Source of the DNA: Leptolyngbya sp. PCC 7375
GTDB lineage: Bacteria > Cyanobacteriota > Cyanobacteriia > Phormidesmidales > Phormidesmidaceae
Direction of reading: 5' to 3'
DNA: 64,000 nucleotides
Assembly: GCF_000316115.1 (NCBI RefSeq)
Contig: NZ_JH993793.1
Location: 519,517-583,516 of the forward strand
This document shows positions 1 through 12,200 of this stretch, one piece after another. The notes beneath the pieces are model-generated. The model ran no database searches. It was not told the origin of the DNA and was given only the letters and a program-made list of their open reading frames with translations. The position numbers and the translations under genes are program-made. Numbering within the stretch: the stretch's first letter is position 1; each line of letters opens with the position of its first letter.

Positions 1-3000
1 ACTTCAATCGGGTCGCCCAGGGAGGTGCCGGTGCCGTGGGCCTCCACATAACTGACCGTCCTGGCATCAACCCCAGCTTTATCCAGAGTCCGCCGAATCA
101 GGTCCGCTTGAGCCTTGGGATTGGGCACCGTATACCCATTGGTTCTGCCGCCATGGTTGACCTGACTGCCCCGAATGACGGCGTGGATCTGATCGCCATC
201 GGCCAGGGCGTTGGCCAGGGGCTTCAGTAAGACAACGGCGACACCCTCCCCTGGCACAAAACCGTCGCCCCCGTTCCCAAAGCTACGACAGCGCCCATCT
301 TTTGAGAGCATCTGGAGAGTTGATAATTCAACGTAGTTGGCAGGATGCAGGTACAGGTTCACCCCACCCGCCAGGGCCAGGGCACAGTCACCCAAGCGTA
401 ACCGCTGGCAGGCTTCATGGATAGCAGTCAGCGAGGAGGAACACATGGTGTCCACAGGCATACTGGGGCCTTTGAGATTCAGCAGAAAAGACACCCGGTT
501 AGCCACGGACGCAAAAGACGTCCGGGGTTGCAGGGTATCCCCCGTCTGCCAAAGTTCCGGCCCGTACAGGTCATAACCGGTCTTGGTGATGCCCGCGAAC
601 ACCCCCACGTTGCTATCACAGCACTGCGCCAAGCGAGCGGGGGTGTATCCCGCATCTTCCAGGGCCGACCATGATGTTTGCAGAAACAACCGTTCCTGGG
701 GGTCCATTCTCAACGCTTCCTGGGGAGAAAGATTGAAAAAGAGCGGATCGAAGTCGGCAAATCCCTCCAGAAATGCCCCCCATTTGCCGTAGCTTTTGCC
801 CTGCGCCACCGCCTGCTTTGAATCTGGCTCATAGAAACCTGCCAGGGGCCAGCGTTGGGATGGAATTTCTGTCACTAAATGGGTTCCCGATCGCAACATT
901 GACCAAAACGCATCCAGGGTTTCGGCCTGGGGAAACCGAGCACTCACACCGATGATGGCAATCGGCTCCTGGGTGGTGGGGCTTGTCCTCCCTGAGCCTC
1001 TGCTGGCCTGCTGCTCCCGAGCCTCAGGGGTTCGGCTGTTATTACTGTCATTACTGTCTTGAGCGGGGCTCGGATCCGGTCGCCCAGCCAGCCCCGTGGC
1101 CATCGGCTGGGACGACAGTGAGGACGACAATGACAGCCCCGTCCAACTGGCGCATGCCGCCGGAAAGGTGTCGACAAAATAACTGCATAGGGAGGCCAGG
1201 GTGGGATATTCAAAAAATAAGGTTTTAGGGAACTTCTGAAAGACTGGTGCCAGCTCTTGGTTCATCTGGGTGACGATGATCGAGTCCACGCCGAAGTCCT
1301 CCATGGACGCCTGGACATCGATCCGGTCTGGATGTAGTTGAATGACCTCGCCAAACAGCTGCACCAGCTGCCCCAGGGTCTGCTGCCAGAGTCTTTCCCG
1401 AGCATGGCGGGCGAGATGGGGCGGGCGAGACCGCCGGGATTCGCCCTCGGCCAACGGTTCGTCCCGAAGGAATGTCCTGCGCAGCCGGGCAGCATCACCG
1501 TAGGCGATCATCACCTGGGCTTGATTGGCCGCCAAGGCTCGGTAGCAGGCGTCCATGCCTGCCGCTACGGGCATGGCCTTCATGCCTGTGTTTTGCTCCA
1601 AAGCAGACTCTGCGGCGACATCTAGGCCCATCCCCCCTTGCTGCCAGAGGGGCCAGCATAGGGCGACGGTTCTCTGGGACCGTCCGGTTAGCCGCTGACG
1701 GCAATGCTCGGCCCAGGCATTCATAAAGCCATTGGCGGCGGCGTAATCTGCCTGCCCTGGGTTACCCATCACCCCAGACACCGATGAGAATAAAATAAAT
1801 AACTCGGGGGCCAGGGGGGCAAAGGCCGCTGCTAAATTAACGGTGCCGGACACCTTGGGGGCCAGGACGTCTCTCAAATCGGCTGGATTCTTTTTGAGGA
1901 TAAAGCTGTCCCGCACCAAACCGGCGGCATGGAGGATGCCATCCAGTTGGTCAAACTGGGTTTGAATATGGTGGGCCAGGCGATCAACGGCGGCGCGATC
2001 GCTAACATCGGTCTGGCAATAGTCCAGACGAGCCCCCCTCACTGCCAGATCGGCTTCAAGCTGCCGCAGGCTTTCCCGTTGGCTATCGCTGAGTTCGGAA
2101 CGCCCCGTGAGAATCAAGGTGACATCCTGGGCCTGGGTGGCAATCTCTCGGGCAAACAGCAGCCCCAGCCCCCCCGCACCGCCGGATATCAAATAGACGC
2201 CGTTGTCCCGCCAGGGGGGAGTAACGGCGTCCGCCAGGGTCAATTCTTGCCACGTTTGCACCAGGCGCTCCCCATGGCCATGGCGGATGTGAGTGTCCCC
2301 AGGAGAATGGCTGTCCGCCATCAGACGCGCTGCGATCGCCGCCATCCCCTCGGACGGATCCACTTCAATCACCTGACCGTGGAGGTTGGGATTTTCCTGG
2401 TATGCGGTTTTTAGCATCCCGCTGAGACCGCTATGCAGCTGCGCTTCACCCCCGGTTGGCACCACCAGCTGAATTAATGTGGCCACCTGGGACTGGTCCC
2501 GGAGTAGGGTGCGGAGCAGATCAAGGAGCTGGGCCGCGTAATCCACAAATCGCCCATGGATTTGTTCAGCCTGGCTATCTATAGGGTGGCAGATGATGCC
2601 CCTGGACTGAAACCCGGCCCAAGCGTCAGGGCTACATTCACCCAGATCGCACAGCAGAATGTAATGCTGTGTCCATTGGCCCTGGTTTTGGTTGGCCATC
2701 AAGGGCCTGGGCTGCCATTGCGGCACCATCATTAGGGATGAGGTTGGCGGAGTCGGGCTAGGGGAGGTTATATCTCTGTCAAACCAGTAGCGATCGCACT
2801 CAAAAGGATAGGTGGGCAGGCTGACACGCCGCCGGGTGCCAGGGGCATGCAGACGGTGCCAATCAAATTCCCCACCCCAGACCCAAAGGCTGAGCAGTTT
2901 GTCGTACTTGCGGTGCTGTATCCAGGCCGCCACAGCATCGCGCAGATCGTCATCACCCCTGAACAGGGCCAGGGCATCACGGCGACCCCCCATCTGGCCC

Positions 3001-6000
3001 CGATGCAGCGTATGCTCATCGCTGCCATTGCGGACAAACCGTCGTAGCTGATCGATCAGCTCATTCCCGGAAGAGACCACACAGCCCAGGCGTTCCGCCA
3101 TCGCTTCGCGGCCAACTTGCAGCGAGAAGGCGGCATCGTGCAACCATTGGGCGTCTATCTCCGGCATTTTTTCCAAGTGGGCGAGGAGCTGACGGGCTGA
3201 GCGTCGTAACCCCGCCTCAGTTTTTGCCGACAGCACAATCACCGCCGGTTGTTCTGGGTCAGCTAATCCGGCAGTCTGGCGAACGTCCTGATACTCCTCC
3301 AGCACGACATGGGCATTGGTGCCACCGGCCCCAAAGGACGATACACCGGCCAACCTTGGATACTGATGCGATTCGCCCTGCAAAGCCAATTCAGGTCTTG
3401 GCCAGGGACCGGCCTGGTGCTGGACGTAAAATGGTGTTTTCTCAAAGCTGATATTTGGATTCAACGCTGTCGCATGCAAACTGGGGGTCAGCCGTCCATG
3501 CTTGAGCTGCAGGACAACTTTGGTGAGACCGGCGATACCCGCCGCCGCCTCTAGATGACCCAGATTGGATTTGACGGAGCCAATGGCGCAAAAGCCAGTG
3601 TCATCCGTGTCCGCTTCGAACGCTAGGGAGAGGCCGGTGATCTCAATCGGGTCACCCAATTCCGTACCCGTGCCATGGGCTTCGATATAACTCATCGACC
3701 GGGCATGGACCCCCGCTTGCGCTAAAGCCGCCTGGATCAGATCCCGCTGGGCTAGGGGATTGGGCACCGTGTAGCCATTGGTCTTGCCGCCATGGTTGAC
3801 GCTGGAGCCCCGGATGACGGCGTGGATGTTGTCCCCATCTGCGATCGCCCGCTGTAGCGGTTTCAGAACCACCGCCCCCACCCCTTCCCCAGGCACAAAG
3901 CCGTCGCCGCCCGCCCCAAAGGATTTGCACTTGCCATCCTGGGACAACATGCCACTGGCACAAAGTTCGACATAGCTCGACGGATGCAAGAAGAGATTCA
4001 CCCCCCCGGCGATCACCAGATCACAGGTGCCCCGACGCAAATGCTCACAGGCCTCATGGATTGCCGTCAGCGACGATGAGCACATGGTATCGATGGGCAT
4101 GCTCGGCCCGTGGATATTTAAAAAATAGGAAACTCGATTGGCCGCTGAACTAAAGGACGTACGGGGTTGGAAACGGCCGCCACGGGCTTGAAAGTCAGCA
4201 CCAAACAGCTCGAACCCCGTGCGCGAGATGCCGACAAAAACCCCAACTCTGCCACCGTACTGATCTGCCAGCATGGTGCGGGTATGACCGGCGTCTTCCA
4301 GGGCCTCCCAGGTGGCCTGCAAAAACAGCCGTTCCTGGGGGTCCATTTTCATGGCCTCGCTGGGGGGGATGCCAAAAAACAACGGATCAAAATCGGCAAA
4401 GCCTGGGAGAAAACTGCCCCACTTGCTATAGCTTTTAGTCTGCTTGACCGCCTTTTCCACATCCGCTTCAAAGAAGCCCTCCAGGGACCATCGGTCCGCC
4501 GGAATTTCTGTGACGCAATGGTGGCCAGCTTCCAGATTTTTCCAAAATGTATCCAGGTTGTCCGCCTGGGAATAGCGACCGCTAATACCGATAATGGCAA
4601 TTTCAGTGGCCAGATCCAGACCGTCACTCTGACCGTCACTCTGGGGGCGATGGCGTTCAGCAGATGCCGGTGTCTTGGTATCTGCCCCAGGTCTAGCAGG
4701 CACCACCGGCATCACCGCCTGACTAGGGGAATTATTATTGGCCCTCAGCACACGTTCCAGCGCTGGCCGTTCATGGTGAATAAAATGGTCAGCCAGGGCA
4801 TCAATGGTTTGGGCCTCGAACAACAGGGTACTGCGCACATCGCCAAAATTTGCCCTGAGTTTGGCGTTAACACGATTGATTAAAATCGAGTCGATGCCAT
4901 AGCTTTCTAAGGGTTCTGTAGCTGCAATTTCGTCGACCCGCAGCTTTAGGGTGGCGGCCATCAGTTGCTTGAAGTAAGCGACTGTTTGCGATCGCAAAGA
5001 CACCTCAGCCCCGCCCCCCCTGCCATTGCTATTTATCGGCACCGGCGGCTGATGGTTAGCGGTCTCCGAAATGCTCTGGCGCACCCAGCCGTCACTGGCC
5101 GCTAAAATAACCTGTTGTCCTAGACCGTGGGCCCACTGACCGGGGAACACCACCGGATCAAACCCCTCGTCTGCCAGCACCCGCCGCCAAGTTTTGGGAG
5201 CCAGCAGGGGCGACCCAGGGATGCGCAGAGCCGTGTCCTCATGCCGCCACCACCCCTCCAACAGACCAAAGGTGACATGGCCCCACAGGGTTTTATCACT
5301 GACCTCATTGATCAGCAGAGTGCCATTGCGCCGCATCGCCGTCTTCACGTGGCGTAGGGTGTGACGAATGTTTTTCGTGGCGTGTAGGATGTTGGTCGCA
5401 ATCACAAAGTCGTAACGTCCGGGTTCAATCCCCTGGGACCCAGGGGGCGACTCCACATCGAACAAAGCCGTGCGCAGGTATGGATGGCCAGGGGCATACT
5501 GTTCCCTGGCATGGAGCAAAAAGAATTGAGAAATATCGGTATACAAATATTCCGCAATCCCATGCTTGAAAGGCTGGAGTTTTTTCAGCACCTCTACAGT
5601 GGTTCCGCCCGTGCCAGCACCAATTTCAAGAATGCGTACCGTCTGGGTTCCATCTGTCGTCAACCGCGCCCCTAAGATCTGCACCAGGGCGTCTGCCATC
5701 AGGCCGTTGAACAGATCGGCCACAGCATTCCCCTGGTATAAATTCTCAACCAGGGCCATGGAGGCATCGGGAAAAATTACGTCGGTTGCCAGTTGCCGAC
5801 TGGCCAGCAGGTCGGGCAGGGCTTGCAGGCAGCTTTCCGCCAGTTGCCATCGGGCCTGATTATCCCTGCCAGCCTGGGCGCGGGCGTGACGCCACTGGTC
5901 CCACAGCTGATGGAGCGGGGGGCGATCGGTATCGGGTACCGTATACTGCCCCCCATCCCGGCCCCCGTCCCAGCCCCCGTCCCAGCCTAATAGCCCCCGC

Positions 6001-6206
6001 TGATGGAGCGCGGCCAGGCTCTCCGCCAGCCAGTGATCGTAGGCTGGCTTGAACAACACCCGTGCTTTCAACTCCTCCAGGGTGAACCTCTGTTCCCGGA
6101 AGAACCCATAGGCATCGAATATGCCTGCCAGCAATCCGGCAATCCGGCGCTCGATGGTCTCAAATTCTTGAGTTATGTCCAAGCGAAACGAACTCATCTG
6201 CTCCAT
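1..6206 (-). CDS. Trans-AT polyketide synthase, partial (cMT-ACP-KS-KR-ACP-KS...), continues beyond the left edge
   Basis: About 2,068 residues are visible on the minus strand with no stop. Domains in order: SAM methyltransferase (about 30-340, glycine-rich ILEIGAGTGG near 190), ACP (Ser 440 in GIDSI), KS (530-970, Cys 709 in DTMCSSS, both catalytic His present), KR (1150-1510, Rossmann glycines near 1335, Ser/Tyr in SSVSG and DYAAAN), ACP (Ser 1642), and a second KS (from 1745, Cys 1922) cut at its HGTGT motif. No AT domain is present, so the malonyl unit must come from a discrete AT. The N-terminal MT-ACP completes the KS-KR module that ends the upstream PKS. Start chosen at ATG 6206, preceded by GGAGACCC; ATG 6197 is an in-frame alternative. 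It overlaps the upstream gene by 47 nt, suggesting translational coupling. The MT sits like a C-methyltransferase, giving an alpha-methyl, beta-hydroxy unit (inference). Confidence 0.95.
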   Translation of the reverse strand, partial: MEQMSSFRLDITQEFETIERRIAGLLAGIFDAYGFFREQRFTLEELKARVLFKPAYDHWLAESLAALHQRGLLGWDGGWDGGRDGGQYTVPDTDRPPLHQLWDQWRHARAQAGRDNQARWQLAESCLQALPDLLASRQLATDVIFPDASMALVENLYQGNAVADLFNGLMADALVQILGARLTTDGTQTVRILEIGAGTGGTTVEVLKKLQPFKHGIAEYLYTDISQFFLLHAREQYAPGHPYLRTALFDVESPPGSQGIEPGRYDFVIATNILHATKNIRHTLRHVKTAMRRNGTLLINEVSDKTLWGHVTFGLLEGWWRHEDTALRIPGSPLLAPKTWRRVLADEGFDPVVFPGQWAHGLGQQVILAASDGWVRQSISETANHQPPVPINSNGRGGGAEVSLRSQTVAYFKQLMAATLKLRVDEIAATEPLESYGIDSILINRVNAKLRANFGDVRSTLLFEAQTIDALADHFIHHERPALERVLRANNNSPSQAVMPVVPARPGADTKTPASAERHRPQSDGQSDGLDLATEIAIIGISGRYSQADNLDTFWKNLEAGHHCVTEIPADRWSLEGFFEADVEKAVKQTKSYSKWGSFLPGFADFDPLFFGIPPSEAMKMDPQERLFLQATWEALEDAGHTRTMLADQYGGRVGVFVGISRTGFELFGADFQARGGRFQPRTSFSSAANRVSYFLNIHGPSMPIDTMCSSSLTAIHEACEHLRRGTCDLVIAGGVNLFLHPSSYVELCASGMLSQDGKCKSFGAGGDGFVPGEGVGAVVLKPLQRAIADGDNIHAVIRGSSVNHGGKTNGYTVPNPLAQRDLIQAALAQAGVHARSMSYIEAHGTGTELGDPIEITGLSLAFEADTDDTGFCAIGSVKSNLGHLEAAAGIAGLTKVVLQLKHGRLTPSLHATALNPNISFEKTPFYVQHQAGPWPRPELALQGESHQYPRLAGVSSFGAGGTNAHVVLEEYQDVRQTAGLADPEQPAVIVLSAKTEAGLRRSARQLLAHLEKMPEIDAQWLHDAAFSLQVGREAMAERLGCVVSSGNELIDQLRRFVRNGSDEHTLHRGQMGGRRDALALFRGDDDLRDAVAAWIQHRKYDKLLSLWVWGGEFDWHRLHAPGTRRRVSLPTYPFECDRYWFDRDITSPSPTPPTSSLMMVPQWQPRPLMANQNQGQWTQHYILLCDLGECSPDAWAGFQSRGIICHPIDSQAEQIHGRFVDYAAQLLDLLRTLLRDQSQVATLIQLVVPTGGEAQLHSGLSGMLKTAYQENPNLHGQVIEVDPSEGMAAIAARLMADSHSPGDTHIRHGHGERLVQTWQELTLADAVTPPWRDNGVYLISGGAGGLGLLFAREIATQAQDVTLILTGRSELSDSQRESLRQLEADLAVRGARLDYCQTDVSDRAAVDRLAHHIQTQFDQLDGILHAAGLVRDSFILKKNPADLRDVLAPKVSGTVNLAAAFAPLAPELFILFSSVSGVMGNPGQADYAAANGFMNAWAEHCRQRLTGRSQRTVALCWPLWQQGGMGLDVAAESALEQNTGMKAMPVAAGMDACYRALAANQAQVMIAYGDAARLRRTFLRDEPLAEGESRRSRPPHLARHARERLWQQTLGQLVQLFGEVIQLHPDRIDVQASMEDFGVDSIIVTQMNQELAPVFQKFPKTLFFEYPTLASLCSYFVDTFPAACASWTGLSLSSSLSSQPMATGLAGRPDPSPAQDSNDSNNSRTPEAREQQASRGSGRTSPTTQEPIAIIGVSARFPQAETLDAFWSMLRSGTHLVTEIPSQRWPLAGFYEPDSKQAVAQGKSYGKWGAFLEGFADFDPLFFNLSPQEALRMDPQERLFLQTSWSALEDAGYTPARLAQCCDSNVGVFAGITKTGYDLYGPELWQTGDTLQPRTSFASVANRVSFLLNLKGPSMPVDTMCSSSLTAIHEACQRLRLGDCALALAGGVNLYLHPANYVELSTLQMLSKDGRCRSFGNGGDGFVPGEGVAVVLLKPLANALADGDQIHAVIRGSQVNHGGRTNGYTVPNPKAQADLIRRTLDKAGVDARTVSYVEAHGTGTSLGDPIE

Positions 6207-9200
6207 GGGTCTCCATCTGTAACAAAATGTTTCGGATTAACGATGGCGGGAGATCATCGGTTTGGCGAGAGAGCGATGCCGCACTAGCAACTCCGTCGAT
6301 GGCATCGGGCCTGGAGGTACGGACCAAGGCCATTTGCTCCAACGACCCCTGCATCAGGGTCTGTAGGCCCTGCATGCCCATGGCGGGCTGAATTGGCTCG
6401 ATACCCAGCTGCTGATAGCGGCGTTTGACCTGAGCCGACACTCGCTCACCCGAACCCACCCCCCAGTAGCCCCAATTGACCACCTTCACCGCATGGGGTA
6501 GCTCGGTGCTTAAGGCTCGCGCGTAGGCATCCATAAACACACATCCCGACGCATATCCCCCATACCCGCCTGCCCTGGCGAACGATGCCATGGAGGAAAA
6601 GAACAACATAAAATCTAAGGAGTCATGGCGAACGGCCTCGGCGATCCGCACGCTGATATTGATCCGGCTCGCCAACACCCGGCGAAATCGCTCTGGAGTC
6701 ATATCGGCCAGGGCCAAATCAAAAACATCCATGGCGGCATGTACGATGCCGTGAATCCTGCCGTAGCTCTGGCGAATCCGTTGGAGCACCCCCTCCAGGA
6801 CACCGGGCTCAGCCGCATCCGCCTGGAAGTAAGCGGGTTTTAAACCATCGTTGGCGAGGGCGCTCAGCGGTTGATCCAGGGCCGCCGCTGGTCGTCGACC
6901 AATCCAGATCACCCGGGCCTGATAATGCTCCTGCATCCAGCGGGTCCACACCTGGCCCAATCCGCCGCCGCCACCGACCACAACATAGACCCCACCCCGC
7001 CGATAGCCATTGCCGTCTGAATCCAGCCCCCTGACTGGCAACAGCACCGGCTTAAACCACGTCCCATCCCGATAGGCCAGCGGGGTGCCCGTTTCGTCCA
7101 AGGTCAGTGGGGTCAGTGGGGTCAGTGGGAAAATGTCCTGAACCGGCCAAGCCTGATTTTCTGGCAGGTCCAAGGCCTGAATCTGCCACTGGGGGTATTC
7201 CTGGGCCAGGGTGCCAGCCAAGCCATGGACACCGGCATGGGCGGGTTGAATGCGATCGCTGCGGTAGATGGCCTGGGTCTGGGTGGTGATCACCGTCAAC
7301 CGTAGGGACCGATCGCCATACCCCAGCAGGAGCAACCCTTTGACCAGATTAAATAGTTGGAAAAGTCCCGTTTCCTGGGCCTCAATCATGGGTTGCCCCA
7401 GCTCCCGCCCCAAGTCAGAGGACGGCGCAATCCAAACCAGATGCTCCACATCCCCCTGTTGCCGGACCCGATGCGCCACCACGGCAGGACTGGCCTCCAC
7501 CGGTAGGGTCAAAACGGTTGCCGCTGCCTGCTTACGGATGGCAGCGATCTGCTCCGGTGTGCCGCCGATAATGAGGGGGGTGGTCGTAATGCGGCGCGAT
7601 CGCGCCGCATTTGGCACCGGGAGAGCCTCCCAACCAGGATAAAAAGCCTGTAAATTCCCATCATGGGGCGCGGCTGGCAGCGTTGGCTCCATCGCAAGGG
7701 GCAGATGCCCGTTCTGGGGAATGGTGCCAACCCAACAACGGTCCTGGGCAAAGGGATAGGTGGGCAGGCTGACCCGAGCCGGAAGGATGTCACCGTAACA
7801 TTGCGGCCAATCGACGGTCCCCCCATTCACCCAATGCTCCAACAACCGACGGTAGTCACCGGACTGTCTACATTGGTCCACCAGTGGCTGGCTGGCATCT
7901 GGGCCAGGCACATCAGGGTAAGGCTGGCCGTTTACTTCGCCGCAGAACAGCTCTCCCGTGTCACCGGCACCCTGGAGGTAATGCCGCAGTTGATCCCGCA
8001 TCATCTGGAACGATGCGGCCACAAACGCCAATCGGCTTGCCATCGCCGTGCGCCCCACCTGCAGCGAATAGGCTACTCCATGCAGGCTGGGGGCAGCCAT
8101 CCCTGACGAAACAGCAGACCGATCAACCCATGCCAGCAGGTTTTGGACCATCTCTCGCAGACGATCGCCATTGCGAGCCGAAAGCACAATCATCGGAACA
8201 GGCCAGGCAGCCCTCGGGGACGATGGCCGAGCAGCGCCATCGTATGCTTCGAGAATCACATGGGCATTCACACCGCCAATGCCAAACGAACTCACCCCCG
8301 CTCTGTAGGGCAACTCCTTGCCATGGGGGTCTTGTAACGCCACCCATGGCTGACTTTCCTGGACCACATAGAAGGGACTGTCCTGTAGCCGAATATAAGG
8401 ATTTAGCCGTTCAGCATGGAGACTTTTCACCAGGGTGCGGTGTTTGAATTGCAGCAGCACTTTGAGCACACTGGCGACACCAGCGGCCAATTCCGTATGG
8501 CCAATGTTGGACTTAACGGAGCCCAAACCACAGGCATAGCGTTCCACATCCGGCCCACCGGCAAGCACCGGGTAGGTTTCACGTAATTCGTTAAACGCCG
8601 TTATCAGGCCGTTGATCTCCACGGGGTCCCCCAGCTTTGTGCCGGTGCCATGGGTTTCGATATAGCTGACGGTGCTTGGATCGATGCCTGCTCGGGTGTA
8701 GGTGGTTTTCAGTAAGTCAGCCTGGGACCTGGGATTGGGCGAGGTCAGCGAACCGGCTCGACCGCCGTGGTTTTCAGCGGAGCCGCGAATCACCCCATAG
8801 ATATGATCGCCATCGTTCTCGGCAGCTGACAGGGGTTTGAGCAACAGCATGCCGACACCTTCGCTGCGGACATAGCCATTCGCCTGCTCTGAAAAGGGTT
8901 TGCATCGACCGTCCACAGCCAGGGCTCCAGCCTTGTTCATGCTGATGTGCACGTCCGGCGTCACCAACGTGTTTACGCCGCCCACCACGGCCATCTCGCA
9001 GTGGCCGTTTTGAATCGCCGTCACGCCATGGTGCACTGCCACCAGGGAAGACGAACAGGCGGTTTCGATCGGTTCGCTGGGACCATGTAAGTTGAGGTAA
9101 TGGCTGATGCGGTTGGGTCCAACCGACGGCAGGTTACCAATGGCGGTATGGCCTTCGATCGGCATGCCTGTCTTTTTGACCAGGGTGTGGTAACCACTGC

Positions 9201-12200
9201 TGGCGGTGCCGACAAAGATACCAGTAGCACTGCCCGACAGAGATTCAGCGGCATAGCCAGCATCCTCGAACACTTTCCAGACGTGGGTCATCAACAACCG
9301 CTGTTGGGGGTCCATCAGCTCCGCTTCTCCCCGAGAGATGCCAAAAAAGAGCGGGTCAAACTCGTCCACGCCATCAATGAAGCCGCCCCATTTGATATTG
9401 GTTTTGTTGTCCTCCTGATCCGGATCGCCGTACCAGGCAGCCCAATCCCATCTTGATTTGGGAATTTCTGTGATGCAGTCCTGGCCTGTGTTTAAGTTAT
9501 GCCAGAAGGCATCTAGATCGGGGGCCATGGGAAAGCTGCCCGATATACCGATAATGGCGATGGGCTCAGTCGGAGCAACAAAATCCTGTCTGACCGTAGC
9601 AGAGCACTGCGGCTGAGCCTGAGCCCCATTGGCCTGAGTATTGTTGGCCTGAGTATTGTTGGCCTGAGTACTGTTGGCCTGAGTATTGTTGATCTGATCG
9701 CCGTTAGAACGGCTTTGGATTAAGCTGGCCAGGGCATGCCGGTAGTCTGAGGCGATATAGTCTGCAATCCGGGCAATGGTCAGGCGCTCAAAAAAGACTG
9801 CTGGCGTCAGATCAAGACCCAGACGAGTATTCAAACGAACCGCCAATTCGATCAACAGGGTGGAATCGAACCCATAAACATTTAGGTGAGCCGATGGATC
9901 GAGATCTCCGGTGGGGATTTTGAGCAAATCGGAAACGATCTGGGTCAAAATTGTTTCCACCTGTGGGCGGATCTGACTTGCCTCTGGGCTGGGCTGATGG
10001 GGACCGATGGTTTGGTCGAGACCTTGCCCCTCAAACCGTTCAGCCATCTGAAGGCTGGTTCTCATCGCGTCTGGATCACCACACATCACCAATAGACGCG
10101 GTTGCGCTGCTGCCAATGCTTGGGATAGCGCCCGTAGTCCCCATGGGGTGGGCATCGGCGTTAATCCATAACGCTGCTTGAATGCGGCCTGGACCGCCCC
10201 ATGGGTTTGAATGCCGCCCTCTTTCCACAGGGGCCAACCGATGGCCACCGTTCGGCCCTTCCTCTGGCCCTTGATCACAAGTTGGGAGCGGTACTCGGCG
10301 AACACATCCTGAAAGGCATTGGCGGTGGCGTAATCCACCTGGCCCGGATTACCCAGCACCGCCGCATTGGAAGAGCACAGGAGAAAAATATCCAGGTCGA
10401 GGTGACGTGAGGCCTGATCCAGATAAAAGGTGCCTGTCAGCTTCGGGGCCAACACCGCTGCGAAGTCCTCGACTTGCTTTTCGCGAATGATCTGGTCACG
10501 GGTGACACCGGCACAATGAAGGATCCCGTCAAGGCCTGCGTAGGCCTGCTGAACGGATTGAATCAGGTGGTCGGTGTCGGCGCGGTCGGCGATATTGGCT
10601 TGCCTGTATTCGACCTGGGCACCGAGCGATCGCACCCGTTCAATCACCGCACGTTTGTCATCGTCCAGTGGCGAACGACCCACCAGGATCAAAGCGGCAC
10701 TGCGGGTGTTACGGGCAATTTCCTCCGCAAAGATGGCCCCCAAACCACCCCCACCACCCACAATCAAATAAACACCGTTCTGCTGCCAATCAAAGGATTG
10801 TTCAGTGGGGGCTGGCACGGTTTCCTGCCAGGAGCTGATGTAGCGGTCACGACCGTGATAACGAATATGTAGATCTTCAGGATGGCAGGCACAGTCATGC
10901 ACCATGGCGACCGTCTCCAAGGACAACGACTGCCCATCCAGTTCGATCAGCTGCGGTATCAGCCATCGATATTCCGCCCGCGCCGTCTTCAACATGCCGA
11001 TCAGGCCACCATGCAGACAGATCCCCTGATCATGGGGAACCACCACTTGCAAGAGCAATTTCTCACGCGAATTCAAGCCTTGGATGAGTGTTTGGATGAG
11101 TTTAAAGACCTGGAGGGCGGCATGGCTTAGCTGCGCTGCCAGGGTCCCCTGAGCTGAGGAAAGATCTTCTAATGAAGGGATGTGATGGACCATCACCCCC
11201 TCCAAACCAGCGGCAAACTCTCTGCCAAGGCTCTGGTCAAGACCACAGAACAAAACATGACGTTCATGAAACGATGGCGGTTCTGATGATCCATGGTCCG
11301 CAACGGGATGCGCAGTCCAACCGGGTTCAAAGATCAAAAGTGAAGACAACGATGAGGGTGGCGATGCAGCTAGCGGCGGCGGCAGATTTACCGATTTTGC
11401 CCCGGCGGCGGACGAGAGCAGACGGGCCTTATGCATCCAATATCGTTGTCGGGCGAATGGATAGGTGGGCAAGGACAGCCGACGCGGCTGACCCTGGTCA
11501 TAGAACAGGTGCCAGTCAACGTCCAGCCCCCTCACCCAAAGGCTCAGAATATGGGAGAACTTGCGCTTTCTGGCCCAGGCCCTGAGCATCTCAGCGGCAT
11601 CCCCGTCAGTATTGAGGCACCCGAGGACCTCCTGACCATGCGTGACATGGCCACGCGCCCGTCCGTTGGTTTCACCAGCTAGATAAGAGCGCAGTGCTTG
11701 CATGAGTTCGTCAAGGGATGACACCACCCAGCCAACCCGCTCATCCATGGCCTGCCGACCGGTTTGCAGGGTGTAAGCAATACTCAGCAGATCGGGGGCA
11801 ACGGTGTCCGGACAGTCCAGTTGCTGTTCTAAATAGGTCAATAGATTTTGGCCGGACACCTGCAACTGTGCCTCAGTGCGGGCGGAAAGAACGACCATGG
11901 CAGGCGACTCCAACTGCTCCCCACTGGTATCAGGGTCTTGGGTCTGCGCCCCATATTCCTCAATCACCAGATGGGCATTGGTGCCACTAAACCCAAAGGA
12001 ATTGATCGCCGCACAGCGCGTCTGCCCTGGGGGCGCAACCCATGCTTGCCCAGCACTGTTCACATAAAACGGTGAACCCTCCAGATCAATTTGGTCATTG
12101 AGGGTTTCAAAATGAAGGGTGGGCGGCATATGTCGATGCCGGATCGCCTGCAGAATTTTAATCACTCCCGCCACTCCCGCCGCCATCAGGGAATGGCCGA

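Noticed and set aside
4167..4883. Long plus-strand frame (238 codons) and many others opposite the PKS genes
   Set aside because: They lie antisense to well-supported PKS domains (KS and ACP motifs on the minus strand). Their open length follows from the codon use of the real genes.
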